From NCBI RefSeq assembly GCF_036898095.1, contig NC_090726.1:42078145-42142144 (forward strand): a stretch of 64,000 nucleotides of DNA, in the 5' to 3' direction. Positions 22,465 to 34,698 of this stretch are shown here, piece after piece. Position numbers and translations under genes: made by a program. Within the stretch, counting starts at the first letter, position 1. Each line of letters begins with the position of its first letter. The notes beneath the pieces were generated by a model. The model ran no database searches. It had not been told where the DNA came from and was given only the letters and a program-made list of their open reading frames with translations. Origin of the DNA: Palaemon carinicauda (lineage: Eukaryota > Arthropoda > Malacostraca > Decapoda > Palaemonidae).

Positions 22465-25400
22465 GAGTGAACCCCCATTGATTGGTGCCAGGAAGAATTC
22501 TATGAAGCATAACTAAACTACTTTGATTATCTCTTCTCAAGCTCTTGCTATGAAGGGTCTGAAGATGAAGACAGATACTTGTGCTTTATGAAGAATTGCC
22601 CAAAATTTAAAATCTCAAAGGAAAAAGTTTTTGCACAAGGAAGCGCACAATTACCTTTTCAATTCAGGCTCATGGACTTTGATGGCTCTAGGGTTTCAAA
22701 GTTTGGATTGGGTTTCAAAGTTCGGATTCCTTACTATAGTCACTAATAATTTGAATTATTTAAAATGTAGAATCCTGTGGAGTAAATAATTTTGAATGGT
22801 GTTGAGACCTTAAGCCTATGGTACTTTATTTTACTTAATGAAATGGTATAGGATTTTGAAGAAATTTACTTAAATAAGCAATTGTTGGCTGAAAAATAGC
22901 TTTTCCAGTGTGTGTGTATATGACCACCATTGACATTTTTTTTTACATCTTTGTAACTTACGAAATTCACGTAGTGATATCTTAAAAAAAAAATATAAAT
23001 ATAAATTTATTTCATTAGCAAAGGTTTGAATCTTCAATTTGTCATTTATTGTAAATTATGTAAAAGCTTAAACAAGGCTGACATTCAGGTGCAAGAAATC
23101 TTTAAATTAACTCTTCTCTACAGCTTGCTACTGTTAGTTGCTATACCACTGTAATTAATTGGTCCTTAACTTTTCAAGTTAATGTCTGTGGTCTTGTATG
23201 GTAATTTAAATCTCTATTATATATCAAAAAATAATTAACACCTATGTCTTGAATATTACTTCAGTTGCCATACATGTAATTTTATTACTTTGTAATTAAA
23301 ATAGTTTAAATTTAGCAAAAATTTGCTAGATTTATAACTTAACCACTAATATTTGTAATCTTTCATAGTTTAATTTCTTACAATTTGAGATTAGTTGTTT
23401 TTCTTAAAGAATAACTTAATTTGGAACAATTGTTAGCATAAATTTTTCACATTCCATTCTAAACATTTATGGATAAGACTGCAATAAGCAGGAGAAAGTC
23501 TATTAGGAGATTCCTTTGAAAAGATAATAGCAAATTTAGGGTTGTCAGCTGATGGAAACCTTATTGAAGTTTGTCATTATACCAGGTAATATATTTTTAT
23601 CTGAAGTTAGAAATAAAGATTTACTAGCAATATGTTCATTCTTTTTCCAATGTATTATAACTTTTCAAAATTGAAATGTGGTATAGCGATTAACAGCTTT
23701 GTTATGAACTTTTTTAATGAAGCCATCACCCTTATAGCACTCAATGCCTTGTTTAAAATCTTGTTCCTGTGAAGCTTTTGTACTTGATAATCATGTTCAA
23801 TATGCTAATAGTCCGAGAATGCCAAAACTGCAGTGTGGGAAAACATTGAATGTGCTGCCATGAACTGAAGTAGTTATACTCTGCTACCCATCCCCATTCC
23901 TAGATTTTGTGCAAATGTGATCATAACTTGAGCATTGTACTGTATCGGGCAGATCTAAATTTTTAGACTAGTTTGGTAGACCTCAGTGGAAGGAAATGGA
24001 ACATGGCAAATTTTTTTTTCCGTAATTTCAAAATCTTATTTACAGACTAGTAATCCATTATATTTTAGCTATTTGTTGCAAGGCTTGAAGAATTTTCTTG
24101 AGGAAAGGCCAGCTTTGTTACTAGAACTAAACTTTTTAAGAAATTTTGAAGATATGCAAAATGTAAGTTTTTAAAGGAATAGCTTTTACAGGTGCAAAGA
24201 ATATGGGATACTTTGGGTATTTTATAAAACACTTGTTTTTGGAGGAAGGGACTGAAGAAAATAAGGTTGTGAATTTAAAGATTGAAACTATTTTATCAAA
24301 TTTGAAAGGTCAAGGCCTAGTTATGAACTCTGAATTAGGAAAGAAACTAGCCATGTAGGGGAATATTTTGAAAAGATTTTGTGATCTTTACAGAATACCG
24401 CTTGTGATAATCCCTGCAAGGGTTCAATTCCTCTTGAAAGGTTGGTTAGAAAACTAGGAGATTCTATGCTTAGAATTTTAATTATTGCAGGTGAAACTTT
24501 AAATATTAATGGATGTAATAGTGTAATCTTATTAGATTATAAAGCATTCTAACAGTAAGAATGTGTTATCTATAAAGGTGTCTTGTGTGGAAAGTGCAAA
24601 AGACCTCTAGTAGCAAGGGAAAATGAAAGTTTGTATCATGCCTTAAGCTTCATAGTGATGCCCTGTTGGTGGTTAAAAAATTCTCTAGAAATATTGGATA
24701 AACTAGAAATGTTAAAGCAGAAAAAATAGTATAAGAATGTTCAGGTGTAGTTATTCTTTGACTATTGAAGGATATTAAGATAATTAAATGTCGGTGTATA
24801 GTACTTTGTGTAAATGCACTTGAACAGTCTACTTAACTGGATTATAGAATTTAGTTGGTGAAAAGTTCATGTGGCCTATTTCAGTCCATTAAGTCTAGTA
24901 TTTCCTGTTGAATCTGACATTGTGCTTTGCAAAGAATAAATTTCCTCATATTTCACGAGTGGAAGTTGTGGCCCTATTGAATCTATTTTTGGTACTAAAA
25001 TGTCTTTAAAAAAGCTTGTACTAACATCGGTGATTCTCAATTTTACAACAGTTGGTGAGCTGGAAAGCCTTAATTCATGAAACTAAGATATTGAAGAGCT
25101 AATTAGAATAACACTAATCCATAACCAAAGTATTTTGTCAGTTAATTTGTTGCCTTGGTTTTTTCTTATTTCCCCAATTTACTGGATATTTTCCTTGGAT
25201 CTTATGGCTTTGTGGCATCCTTTTGGAGAAATTTGCCTGCCTGTAAATGTCTAAGTATGTTTTTGCTGGAGTAGGTAATGACCAAACTTTTCAGTAGACC
25301 CTTAAATATTGGGTCTTATCTATATTTTCATAAATCGACAATATTGGCTTTGATATTTATGGGAAATATTAAATTACCTCTACTGACAGAATATTAACAT

Positions 25401-26150
25401 GTTAACTTCATGTTAAAAGGTTTCCATTTAACTGAACTTGAAACTGCTCAGACCATACAGTATGTGATGTTTTCTTGAGTTTTAAATAGTAACTTTGAAG
25501 CAAGATTTGTTTCAATTTTTCAATATTTTTTCAAGTACAGTTGAAATTTGAGTTGGATTTCAAACCTAGTAGGAATTTGGTGCAATTTTTTCTCTAGGAT
25601 TTCTTGTATATTCAAAATGCCCATAGTTGATAAATAAGAGCACATGTTAAAAAGGATACTATTACCACCATAAACTAGACCATCATTTCCTGAGTTTTAA
25701 TTATATTCTGACACCCTACCTGTAAACCGATTCCTTTAACACAAGATTAAAAAGTTTCAAATGTGTTTTAAAAGTTCCAAAGGATTTCATGAAGCTTTAA
25801 TTAAATGGGAAAGTTTTCCTGGTAGTAGTATTCCCATCGTATGTTTTATTGAAGAAAAGTTAAATTGTAAAAAAAAAACACTCAGGACTTTCCTTGAAGG
25901 TATTAAATGAGTTATATTGAAAAAAATCTGCTCTTGCCCTTACACTGAAGAAAGGAAGACATTCGTTCTTGAGCATGGGCTGCTTTGACAAATGTTAAAT
26001 ATATTTTCTGTAAAGAATTATATAGTTGAAGTGTTCTGTTATAGAAGAGTTATAAATTATTTTCCCTTATAGAGGGCAACTTGACAAAATCATCAATTGT
26101 ATGTCAGGTTTGGTATACAAAATTTGAGAAATAAAACCTTTTAAAAATAT
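22465..26150 (+). ncRNA. Candidate terminal exon
   Basis: Begins after a strong acceptor (TTTATTTCCTTTTACAG) and runs through 3.7 kb without repeats or a convincing reading frame to AATAAA at 26130-26135. It could be the long non-coding last exon, or 3' UTR, of the transcript proposed to start at 2794. The extent is set only by the splice acceptor and polyadenylation signal. Confidence 0.25.
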
Positions 26151-26166
26151 GCATAATTTTTTTATT
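26130..26166. terminator. Convergent polyadenylation signals
   Basis: AATAAA on the plus strand at 26130-26135 faces AATAAA on the minus strand (TTTATT at 26161-26166) only 25 bp away. This is the arrangement seen where two genes end tail to tail. In AT-rich DNA such hexamers also arise by chance. Confidence 0.35.
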
Positions 26167-26478
26167 AATACACAAAATATAAATACATGACACAGTAAAT
26201 ATAAGAAATAAATAAATTCAAATATAAGAAATAAATAAATTCAAAAATACATACAAAAAAATTAAAAAATACATCAAATTATATTAGTACTTAACATTCC
26301 TCTAACGTTCAAATGGCCGAGTGTTCTCCCTTGACGCCCCCCTCCCCTCCTAACACCAGCTGAAGCCTCTTTATCACCAAAAAGAGCCAATGATTATATA
26401 AAATTTACCTTGCTTATAACTCTACGGCATAGCCACGTATTCATTTAGACTGTCCATTTTCTATCATATAGAGCTCGT

Positions 26479-26721
26479 TCATTCTTCCATTGGTGGAAAG
26501 AGGAGCAGAACCATCAAGTGTTCCAAGAATATGGATGTAAACATGGCTGAAAAACACCTTGATAAATCATGTTGGACAACTATCCACTTTTCTGAATCAG
26601 TAGGGTTTCTTAAGAAATACCCAAGTATTTCTTGACATATCAAGTCATTGAAAGTAACTGCTTCCTTGGAGGTTAAGTTGCTTAAAGCCTCAAATAGAAA
26701 TCTTAAGAGCCTCCATGTCAT
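26479..26721 (-). CDS. Unrecognised 80-codon open frame
   Basis: I do not recognise this protein. The composition looks more protein-like than neighbouring chance frames (balanced residues, a helix-like EALSNLTSKEAVTF stretch). It lies just upstream of the minus-strand polyadenylation signal at 26161, as a last coding exon would. No acceptor was found immediately upstream, no domain is recognisable, and it may be chance. Beyond it, to about 28180, I see nothing except AT-rich sequence. Confidence 0.15.
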   Translation of the reverse strand: MTWRLLRFLFEALSNLTSKEAVTFNDLICQEILGYFLRNPTDSEKWIVVQHDLSRCFSAMFTSIFLEHLMVLLLFPPMEE

Positions 26722-28182
26722 TTTTGTTAGTTACCCTTAAACTTTGAACTCGAGCATTGACTATGTGGTTTAAAGTCATAAAATTACAATGATCAAATAA
26801 TACAAAAATTCATATAACATCTTTTATTGAAGAAGATTAAATGTCGTACATGAGACAGGTACACAGTTACATTTATCAACATAAATATGAATGCACAGCA
26901 AAATCGATGACAGCAAATGAAACTCCGTTTTCTTTTAACCAAGAGAATCATAGAAAACGTAGAAATTTAGACTTGCATGAGAACAAGGTTAAATCAGGGG
27001 AAACTGAAATAGACTCTCCAGATTTAATTCATGGGACTCATGAGTACTAAAACACCTCGTTTTCTCAAATTTTCTAGATTACATACAGTATGACATGACT
27101 GTGTAATTAAGTAGTGCTTTTGAAAATAAATTATAAAAGAGGAGGAAAAGGAAAGCCCACCAAGGCCATCCCCTATCCCACCTAGTAACAACAGACTACT
27201 AACAGTTTATTTTCTGAACAATCAAAGTTACTAGGCCCTTGAATGCTTTCCTTTTTCCTCCTCTTTACAGTTTTTTTTACTTCAAATATTACAAAAATGA
27301 CACGATGACTGTGAATTAAAGGCACCAAGAATAGCATGATCTTTGAAAAGCTGGTGTTATAGCATTTGCATTATATCTTACATTATCAACAACTGAACGA
27401 GATGTGAAAATTAAGCAAAAACAAGGGCTGGATACATAACTTGAGGGGAAGAAGTTACTAAATTTTCAAGTACGGGAATGTTACTATTTAAAACCCTCCA
27501 AATGGGGGAATATGGAAGGAGTCACCATAAGTACATATGCAAATTCAGTGCTATTCATTACACAAAACACCAAACGCTCACTCAAAAGCAGACGAAAATC
27601 CCACAATGGCCAAGATACCTCTATATAGGTCTCATCCATCTCATATACATGATTGAGTCAGGTAAAAGAGAAGAGACGTGCAAGAGTACTGCCCTGACTA
27701 CCCTATACTTCTCCTCCCAGCAGGTAGCCAGATCGGACCGAAGTACGCATTCCCCTTACACGTGGACTACCCATTCACCTTAGCTTCATCTGTGTGATAA
27801 ATTTTCAAATACGAGCCATATGGATATCTAAGTAACGAAGTGAACCCAAAGTAAATTTAAATAACCCTTAACAATCCCTTTCCTCATAAAAACTACTTTC
27901 TTTTTAAGTACAACATTGACTTGGAAATTAAAAATACCTCATCGGATCTATACTGTCTGTTTGTGTTCCTGACTTCTTAATTGTAATTAAATCAACAGTA
28001 CCTGGAAAGCACATGGCTTTCATTTGCTAAATAAAATGCCCTAGTGAGAAGAAACTTTACTATACTACTTTTTTTCTCCAGTCACATACATCCATACAAC
28101 AAGACATTGTAACAATAGCGTCTAAACCGCGGCCCCCACCCCCATACTACACAGCTCTGAAAGGTCTCTTCAAAGTGTGTGT

Positions 28183-28183
<1 letters not shown>

Positions 28184-28227
<44 letters not shown>

Positions 28228-28295
28228 TGTGTCAAGTCAAATATCTATTCAGTAAAACTGAGGGATACATAAAACAAATGAGTTTAAAGAAATCT

Positions 28296-28341
<46 letters not shown>
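28184..28341. repeat. Two (GA)n microsatellites
   Basis: GA tracts at 28184-28225 and 28300-28341, separated by unique sequence. Another pure GA tract lies at 29895-29946. The stretches between 28342 and 30350 hold no recognisable gene. Confidence 0.9.
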
Positions 28342-28344
<3 letters not shown>

Positions 28345-29891
28345 TTGAAAATATTATCCAATCAACTTCATAAATTCGATAAAGAAACCAGAAATAAATT
28401 TCACTTGATATTTTTATACATTGATATACAGTATTAGCAAAATGTTCCCCCTGAAATAGTATCAATTCCCCTAAGTTTAAGCAAGAATTAAAATCTTAAA
28501 TTTACTATAAGAGAATTATCATTAACATGCCTATGAATTATTGTATTTGTCTAGTGAACATTCCATCAAATTTTAGTATTATTAGGTTGCCATTTAAAAT
28601 GAAATAGAACAAGGAGTTGAAATCTTAAAATTTAATACAATTAAAGGGTAAAATTTTTAAGTTCAACCTAATTTTGAGTTAAATTGTTAACATCTAATAC
28701 AACTGAAATAAATTTTCAAAATTCAATACAATTACGAGCTAAAACTAAGAATTTCTATTATTTAAAATGGCTTTGAAAAAGCTCTTAAAAGTGCAGCTTT
28801 GGATAATATTTTCTTTTGTTACATATTTAGAAAAAGATATAGGACAAAAGATATTAAAGAGAAAATACCCACGTGTTTTGAAATATTTCTCTGGGAATAC
28901 TTTTCACCTCTTTTTTCCTATGGCATTGAAGCAAGCGGCTCATTGCTATGATGCACATCTCAGATTACATATCGAAGCTCTCACAGATAAGGAAAAAGTA
29001 CTATCCTCTTAAATGAATATTGTTTCCACTGAATATCAATAAATTTTAATTCTGTACAAATCTAAAAATATCCTTGATTGTGAAGTATTTCATAAAAACT
29101 CAAACTTGAAATAATGTTGAAACATTAAGTAATTATCTAATTATTTCAACAGTAATCCATAAAGCAAATAAAGGTAATTTACTTAAAAATGCAATAATTG
29201 AGCTTATCTGTGGTAAAATTATTACTTTACGATTATCTTCTATTTTAAAAAATTCAGGATGAGCAATCAATAGAAAAGAGGAAACTGTATTTAACTCCCT
29301 AAGTTAACCATAAAATATTTTAAAGTTATATTTCAGATACTATGAGTGTGAAGACACAATTCTAGCTGCAAAACTTAAGAAATTCAGAAGCAGTAGCATA
29401 GCATTAAGGAAGCTTTTATCACCAATCCAAAGAAGCTCTCTGATATATTAGACAGAATAAGGAAATAAGAAAAAGGGTATATAAGTTGTGCTGTTTGCGT
29501 AGGATGGAAATTCTGTAATAATTTACTTTCTACAGGTTGTGTCATCACAATAAGTGTTATGGAACCTGGATTATTAACTACAAAACCTTAAAGATTCCTT
29601 TCGACATACCAGGAACTCAAAATACGACCCTTGTATAAGACCAATGCAATTCATATCAGACATTCACAATCACTCGACTGATGTACGAGGAATAACCCTT
29701 TTGTAAAAAATGGTATTGCTTATAGGCTGTGATTATTTTTCTTTTATTGAAATAATATTGGCTGGAAAGACGTATAACTCAAAAATTACAGAGACCACTT
29801 CCTGGTTACATTAATTCTAAAATGTTTTTATCTTAAACTTTTTATATGGAAAAAAAGTTTCATACATAAAATGTATCAAACAGATCTTTCA

Positions 29892-29894
<3 letters not shown>

Positions 29895-29946
<52 letters not shown>
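29895..29946. repeat. (GA)n microsatellite
   Basis: 52-bp perfect GA tract in AT-rich non-coding sequence. Confidence 0.9.
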
Positions 29947-29948
<2 letters not shown>

Positions 29949-30354
29949 ATTCGTTAAAAAAAAAAATTTGTTTTAAATTATTAGCTCGTATGATCTTCCT
30001 AAAATCTAAAGCTTTATAATTATCACCGTCTTCCTCTGATAAGTACGTATACAATTAAAATCTACGATCTAGATTACGACAGATAACTAACGACACTCAA
30101 AAGTACAGTGTCTGATAAGAGGATTCTGTTTTTGTTGCCTGTGCTTTTCTAGACTAAATCTTCACTTGTAAACAAAGCAAAATATAAAATAAAAATCGCG
30201 GTTATTCCACATGACAAACATTGTACTGTAATACCATTCCAGCTAATTACATATATCTATCTATAACTGTATTTAAATATTTTTGTCAAATTTATACATT
30301 ACAAAAGTTATAGTTATCCTTGTTCTACCCGCTCTTCCTGATACGTTAGAAACT

Positions 30355-30470
30355 TATTATGGGTGACCCCGACTAGTACAGCTTTGCTGATCATGGCAAT
30401 ACATAAACCCTTTCACCAAGTCAAAGTATCGCCACTCAGAAAAGGAATGACTTAATATATTCTACCTTAA
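30355..30470. repeat. Dispersed repeat fragment
   Basis: Shares GACTAGTA, TTTGCTGATCA, ATACA(T/C)AAACCCTTTCACCA and CCACTCAGA with 54600-54690. It is a truncated copy of the longer repeat at 54.45-54.7 kb. Confidence 0.6.
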
Positions 30471-30592
30471 ATTTCTACAAGGTATAAACAGGACATCTTT
30501 CAGATGTCATTTCTCAGAACGTTAGAACTTAATCTGGCAACCCATCAGAGATAGTGTCAAATTTTAAGTGAATTTTTTATGAATTTTAGAAG

Positions 30593-30773
30593 TGTATCGG
30601 GTATCACAGATGCAAGTGTATCGGGTATCACAGATGCAAGTGTGTATCGGGTATCACAGATGCAAGTGTGTATCAGGTATCACAGATGCACGTGTGTATC
30701 GGGTATCACAGATTCACGTGCGTATCGGGTATCACAGATGCACGTGTGTATCGGGTATCACAGATGCAAGAGA
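30593..30773. repeat. 24-26 bp tandem repeat, 7 copies
   Basis: Seven copies of GTATCGGGTATCACAGATGC with a 4-6 bp variable joint. The two overlapping open frames here are translations of the repeat. From 30774 to 32820 I see AT-rich non-coding sequence only. Confidence 0.9.
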
Positions 30774-32822
30774 GTAATTTATATAGTAGACGTTTAGAAT
30801 TTATGTACGTTAGTTAATGTGCAATACTTATTATCTACATGGCACCTGCAGTTAATGCTATATAAAACTTTAAATGTTATACTAGTGTAAGCTATTAAAT
30901 CATGAAAATGACATGAGGAATGATAAAATAACTTTGATTTGCTAACTTTACGTGTATCAAAAATTTACTCCTAAATAGGATGCTCTTTTTTCACGAATAA
31001 CGGTAAACTATTAAATATTTTCTTTACAGCAGCTGCTGTTCATTTGCAAACCATTACAATAGGTATATTCCTGTACATCATTATCCCTTGACACTGCATT
31101 CGATGAATGAAATGCATTAAAGTTAAACCTCAAATCCGGTCATTTTCTACCTAATCAAGAACTATATATGAAAAATTTAGCAGACTATATATCGAGACCC
31201 CTTACAAACTATATCAAAAAGAATTTTAGACTAGAATATTTATTAACCCCATATTATCTAAGCTTCCTAATTTCAAGAATATGTAAAATTCCTTCATTAA
31301 TCCATATCAACTAATTATCTACACTTTCCTATTTCAAGAATATGTAAAATTACCTCATTGAACTAACTCAACTTCAAAACCTTAAGGCCCACAAGTTGAA
31401 CAGCTTCCTTGCCTTAATCAACAAATTAAATATTCCTACCTTAAGATATAACTCTGTACCCTTAAAACACACACACATACACCCGAACATACATAAAGCT
31501 CCCAACCTACAGCTATGGCCGAGTATTCCAAAATTTATCACACAGTTCGTCTAACGATGAATATGATAGTTCTTTATCCCTTCTTTATTTCAAGAACACT
31601 AATGGTAAAAACCAGAGACAAATGAACATTATGGGAACTCGGCTGGACCCCTTTTCAGAGAGCCCCGGTATCTCGGTGTAACAACAAGAACCGAAATGCC
31701 AGACTTCAGAATGTCTCCTTCCATTTATGGCAATGCAATATGAAAAAAAATTATCAAGTACCTAGCAATTTAATTTTACATAAGATTAAAGTTTTAATTT
31801 TAATTTACCTTTCAAATGAAAGCTTCACCAATAATCAAAATAAGTTTTTGCCTATCTCACATCAGCTTAATAGATTAAAATTTTTTAGTTGTATTTCAAA
31901 TTAATATTTACCTTTAATTTTCATTACCCTTCAAATTAAATTTATTTTTACCATTAAAATCTCACTAACCAGTTAATCTCAAATCAACTTTAAAAAATTC
32001 ACACATTCTTGATTGCATTTTAAATCACAATCTTTGCACATATTTGAAAATGCACACTACTTAAATTACACAATACATGACAACTGATAATCTGTCATCA
32101 AAATTACAGTGCATACATATTCATGCTAAAAGTAACAATGTCACCAAAATCTGTCCATTTGACATTAAAATTTCCTTCAATTCAAGATGCATATGAATTT
32201 GAAAAAGTTTTAAATTTAGATAAAAGAATAAACTATAAATTAGCAACAATCAAAAAATTAAATTTGAGGCTTTTGAGCAACTTAAAAACATGGTATGGCA
32301 GTTACAAATCATGACCGATTGTGAAGAAAACCTACTCGATTCAAATAAGTGGATAGGCTGCACAACAAAATTTATCAAGACAGCATTTCAACATATTAAC
32401 ATTTACAATTTATCTAAGTACACTTTTACTGCTCTCATTACACCAACAAAATAATGAACAAGTTCTATATAATAGAAATTCACTTGCCAGTCTAAATGAC
32501 CCGTGGCTATTCAGAGTAAAAAGCAAGCTCAACTTCACATACCCATTGACTCTTATATGGTTTGGAATTAAACGGCAAAAGCTGATGCTAGGAGAGGGAG
32601 GGGGGCAGAAGGAGACTCAGCCATGCGAACGTTGACTGAATGTGTTTGTTTTTAACATTTCCAAAATTGGGAGAGGGCAGGGTCAAGGATAATGAATGGG
32701 ATTTCTGAAAGAGAGAGAGGTGAATAATAGGAAGGAAAAGAACTTTTGAATTTTAATGTATAGTTTTCAATATCTAAAAAGTTGAAATTTGATATTCAAG
32801 GTATGTTAAGTAGCCCTAAAAT

Positions 32823-32827
<5 letters not shown>

Positions 32828-32871
<44 letters not shown>

Positions 32872-32997
32872 GTTAGTTGAAAGAGACCCCAAGAAGATAA
32901 AAGATGGATAAAGAGTGAAATAATGAGTGAACTACTACTAAAAGCATCAGTCGAGTCTATCAAATACAAACTTGATAATGTAAGAAAACTGATAGAA

Positions 32998-33046
<49 letters not shown>

Positions 33047-33159
33047 TTAGTTGAAAGAGACCCCAAGAAGATAAAAGATGGATAAAGAGTGAAATAATGA
33101 GTGAACTACTACTAAAAGCATCAGTCGAGTCTATCAAATACAAACTTGATAATGTAGGA

Positions 33160-33209
<50 letters not shown>

Positions 33210-33322
33210 TTAGTTGAAAGAGACCCCAAGAAGATAAAAGATGGATAAAGAGTGAAATAATGAGTGAACTACTACTAAAAGCATCAGTCGAGTCTATCAA
33301 ATACAAACTTGATAATGTAGGA

Positions 33323-33372
<50 letters not shown>
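32828..33372. repeat. Compound GA minisatellite, 4 GA blocks and 3 spacers
   Basis: Four (GA)n blocks alternate with three near-identical spacers of about 120 bp that begin CGTTAGTTGAAAGAGACCCC and end TGATAATGTA(A/G)GAAAACTGA. Unit about 164-173 bp. A degenerate spacer copy without GA appears at 34199-34275. The Ser/Leu-rich open frames on the minus strand are repeat translations. Confidence 0.9.
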
Positions 33373-33376
<4 letters not shown>

Positions 33377-34277
33377 AATTTTAAACTAGTCTTACCAATA
33401 TCATCTAAAATATTAATCTAGAAAAAAAATTTTAAGAAATTTTTAATTTGCTTAAATATAAAAGAATAATACAGTACTTAATTAAATGCTATTATCCTTT
33501 CACAAAAGAATCTCATATCTAGGAAATACTGACATATTTTACTCTAGAATTTGATATATAAAATAAAATTCATGGATTCAAATTACAAATCTAGTAGTAA
33601 AGATGGTAATTTTTAAATATAAGAATTTAAGTGCAAGGTCAAATCTATCGTGTGAAAGCTAACTTTAAATTTATATTAGTTTTTTATAAGCTATGAAAGA
33701 AAGTGTATAGGACCACACGGGAACTACTGTACATACCTTGAAATTCAAATTTATTGTGATTACCTCTAAATGATAATCTTGAAAGAAAAAAGTCAATTTG
33801 AGAGTAGCATTAAGAGATGAATGGATAAAAAAAACTATAACAGAAGAAAAGAGGATGAAGGATATAGAGATGTATAAACTGAACAGATGATAAAGGGTAC
33901 AGAGCTGTATAAGATGAAAAGAGGAAGGAGTCTAAAAGGCAGGTATGAAGGGCAGAAAAAGATTGGAAGGAATGGAATTAGAATCTTAAGAAATCAAAAG
34001 AATAAAGAAAATATCTTGGATAGCAAACTGGTTGAGGAAAGATGGAACAGATGTGATAAAGAACAATAAAAAATGAAAATGGGGACATTAAAGAGATACT
34101 GGAATGAAGGAGATAGTATTTTGAAGAAATTCCTAATGAAGAAAAATGAGCTATAGTTAAGGGGTATTGGTATAAAGGAGGGGGCCTACACAGAACAGAG
34201 AAGTTGAAAGAGTCCCCAGAAAGATAAAAGATGAGTAAGCCCATAACCAAGGTGAAATAGCGAGTGAACTACAGAAG

Positions 34278-34698
34278 TTCCTCAACTTACAAACTTAATT
34301 GGGTCCCAGAAACTGTTTGTTCCTCAACTTACGAACTTAATTGGTTCCCAGAAACTGTTTGTTCCTCAACTTACGAACTTAATTGATTCCCAGAAACTGT
34401 TTGTTCCTCAACTTACGAACTTAATTGATTCCCAGAAACTGTTTGTTCCTCAACTTACGAACTTAATTGGTTCCCAGAAACTGTTTGTTCCTCAACTTAC
34501 GAACTTAATTGATTCCCAGAAACTGTTTGTTCCTCAACTTACGAACTTAATTGGTTCCCAGAAACTGTTTGTTCCTCAACTTACGAACTTAATTGGTTCC
34601 CAGAAACTGTTTGTTCCTCAACTTACGAACTTAATTGGTTCCCAGAAACTGTTTGTTCCTCAACTTACGAACTTAATTGGTTCCCAGAAACTGTTTGT
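34278..34698. repeat. 42-bp tandem repeat, 10 copies
   Basis: Ten copies of a unit containing GTTCCTCAACTTACGAACTT and CCCAGAAACTGTTT. They differ almost only at AATTGGTT against AATTGATT. High identity implies recent expansion or homogenisation. From 34699 to 36390 I see no gene; the sequence is AT-rich with scattered purine-rich tracts. Confidence 0.95.

Noticed and set aside
27478..27783. 101-codon open frame
   Set aside because: No recognisable domain, low-complexity composition and no splice or promoter context; probably chance.
33887..34250. Small Lys/Arg-rich frame and its antisense
   Set aside because: Purine-rich sequence gives Lys/Arg/Glu codons by composition; a weak resemblance to LINE-derived sequence could not be supported.
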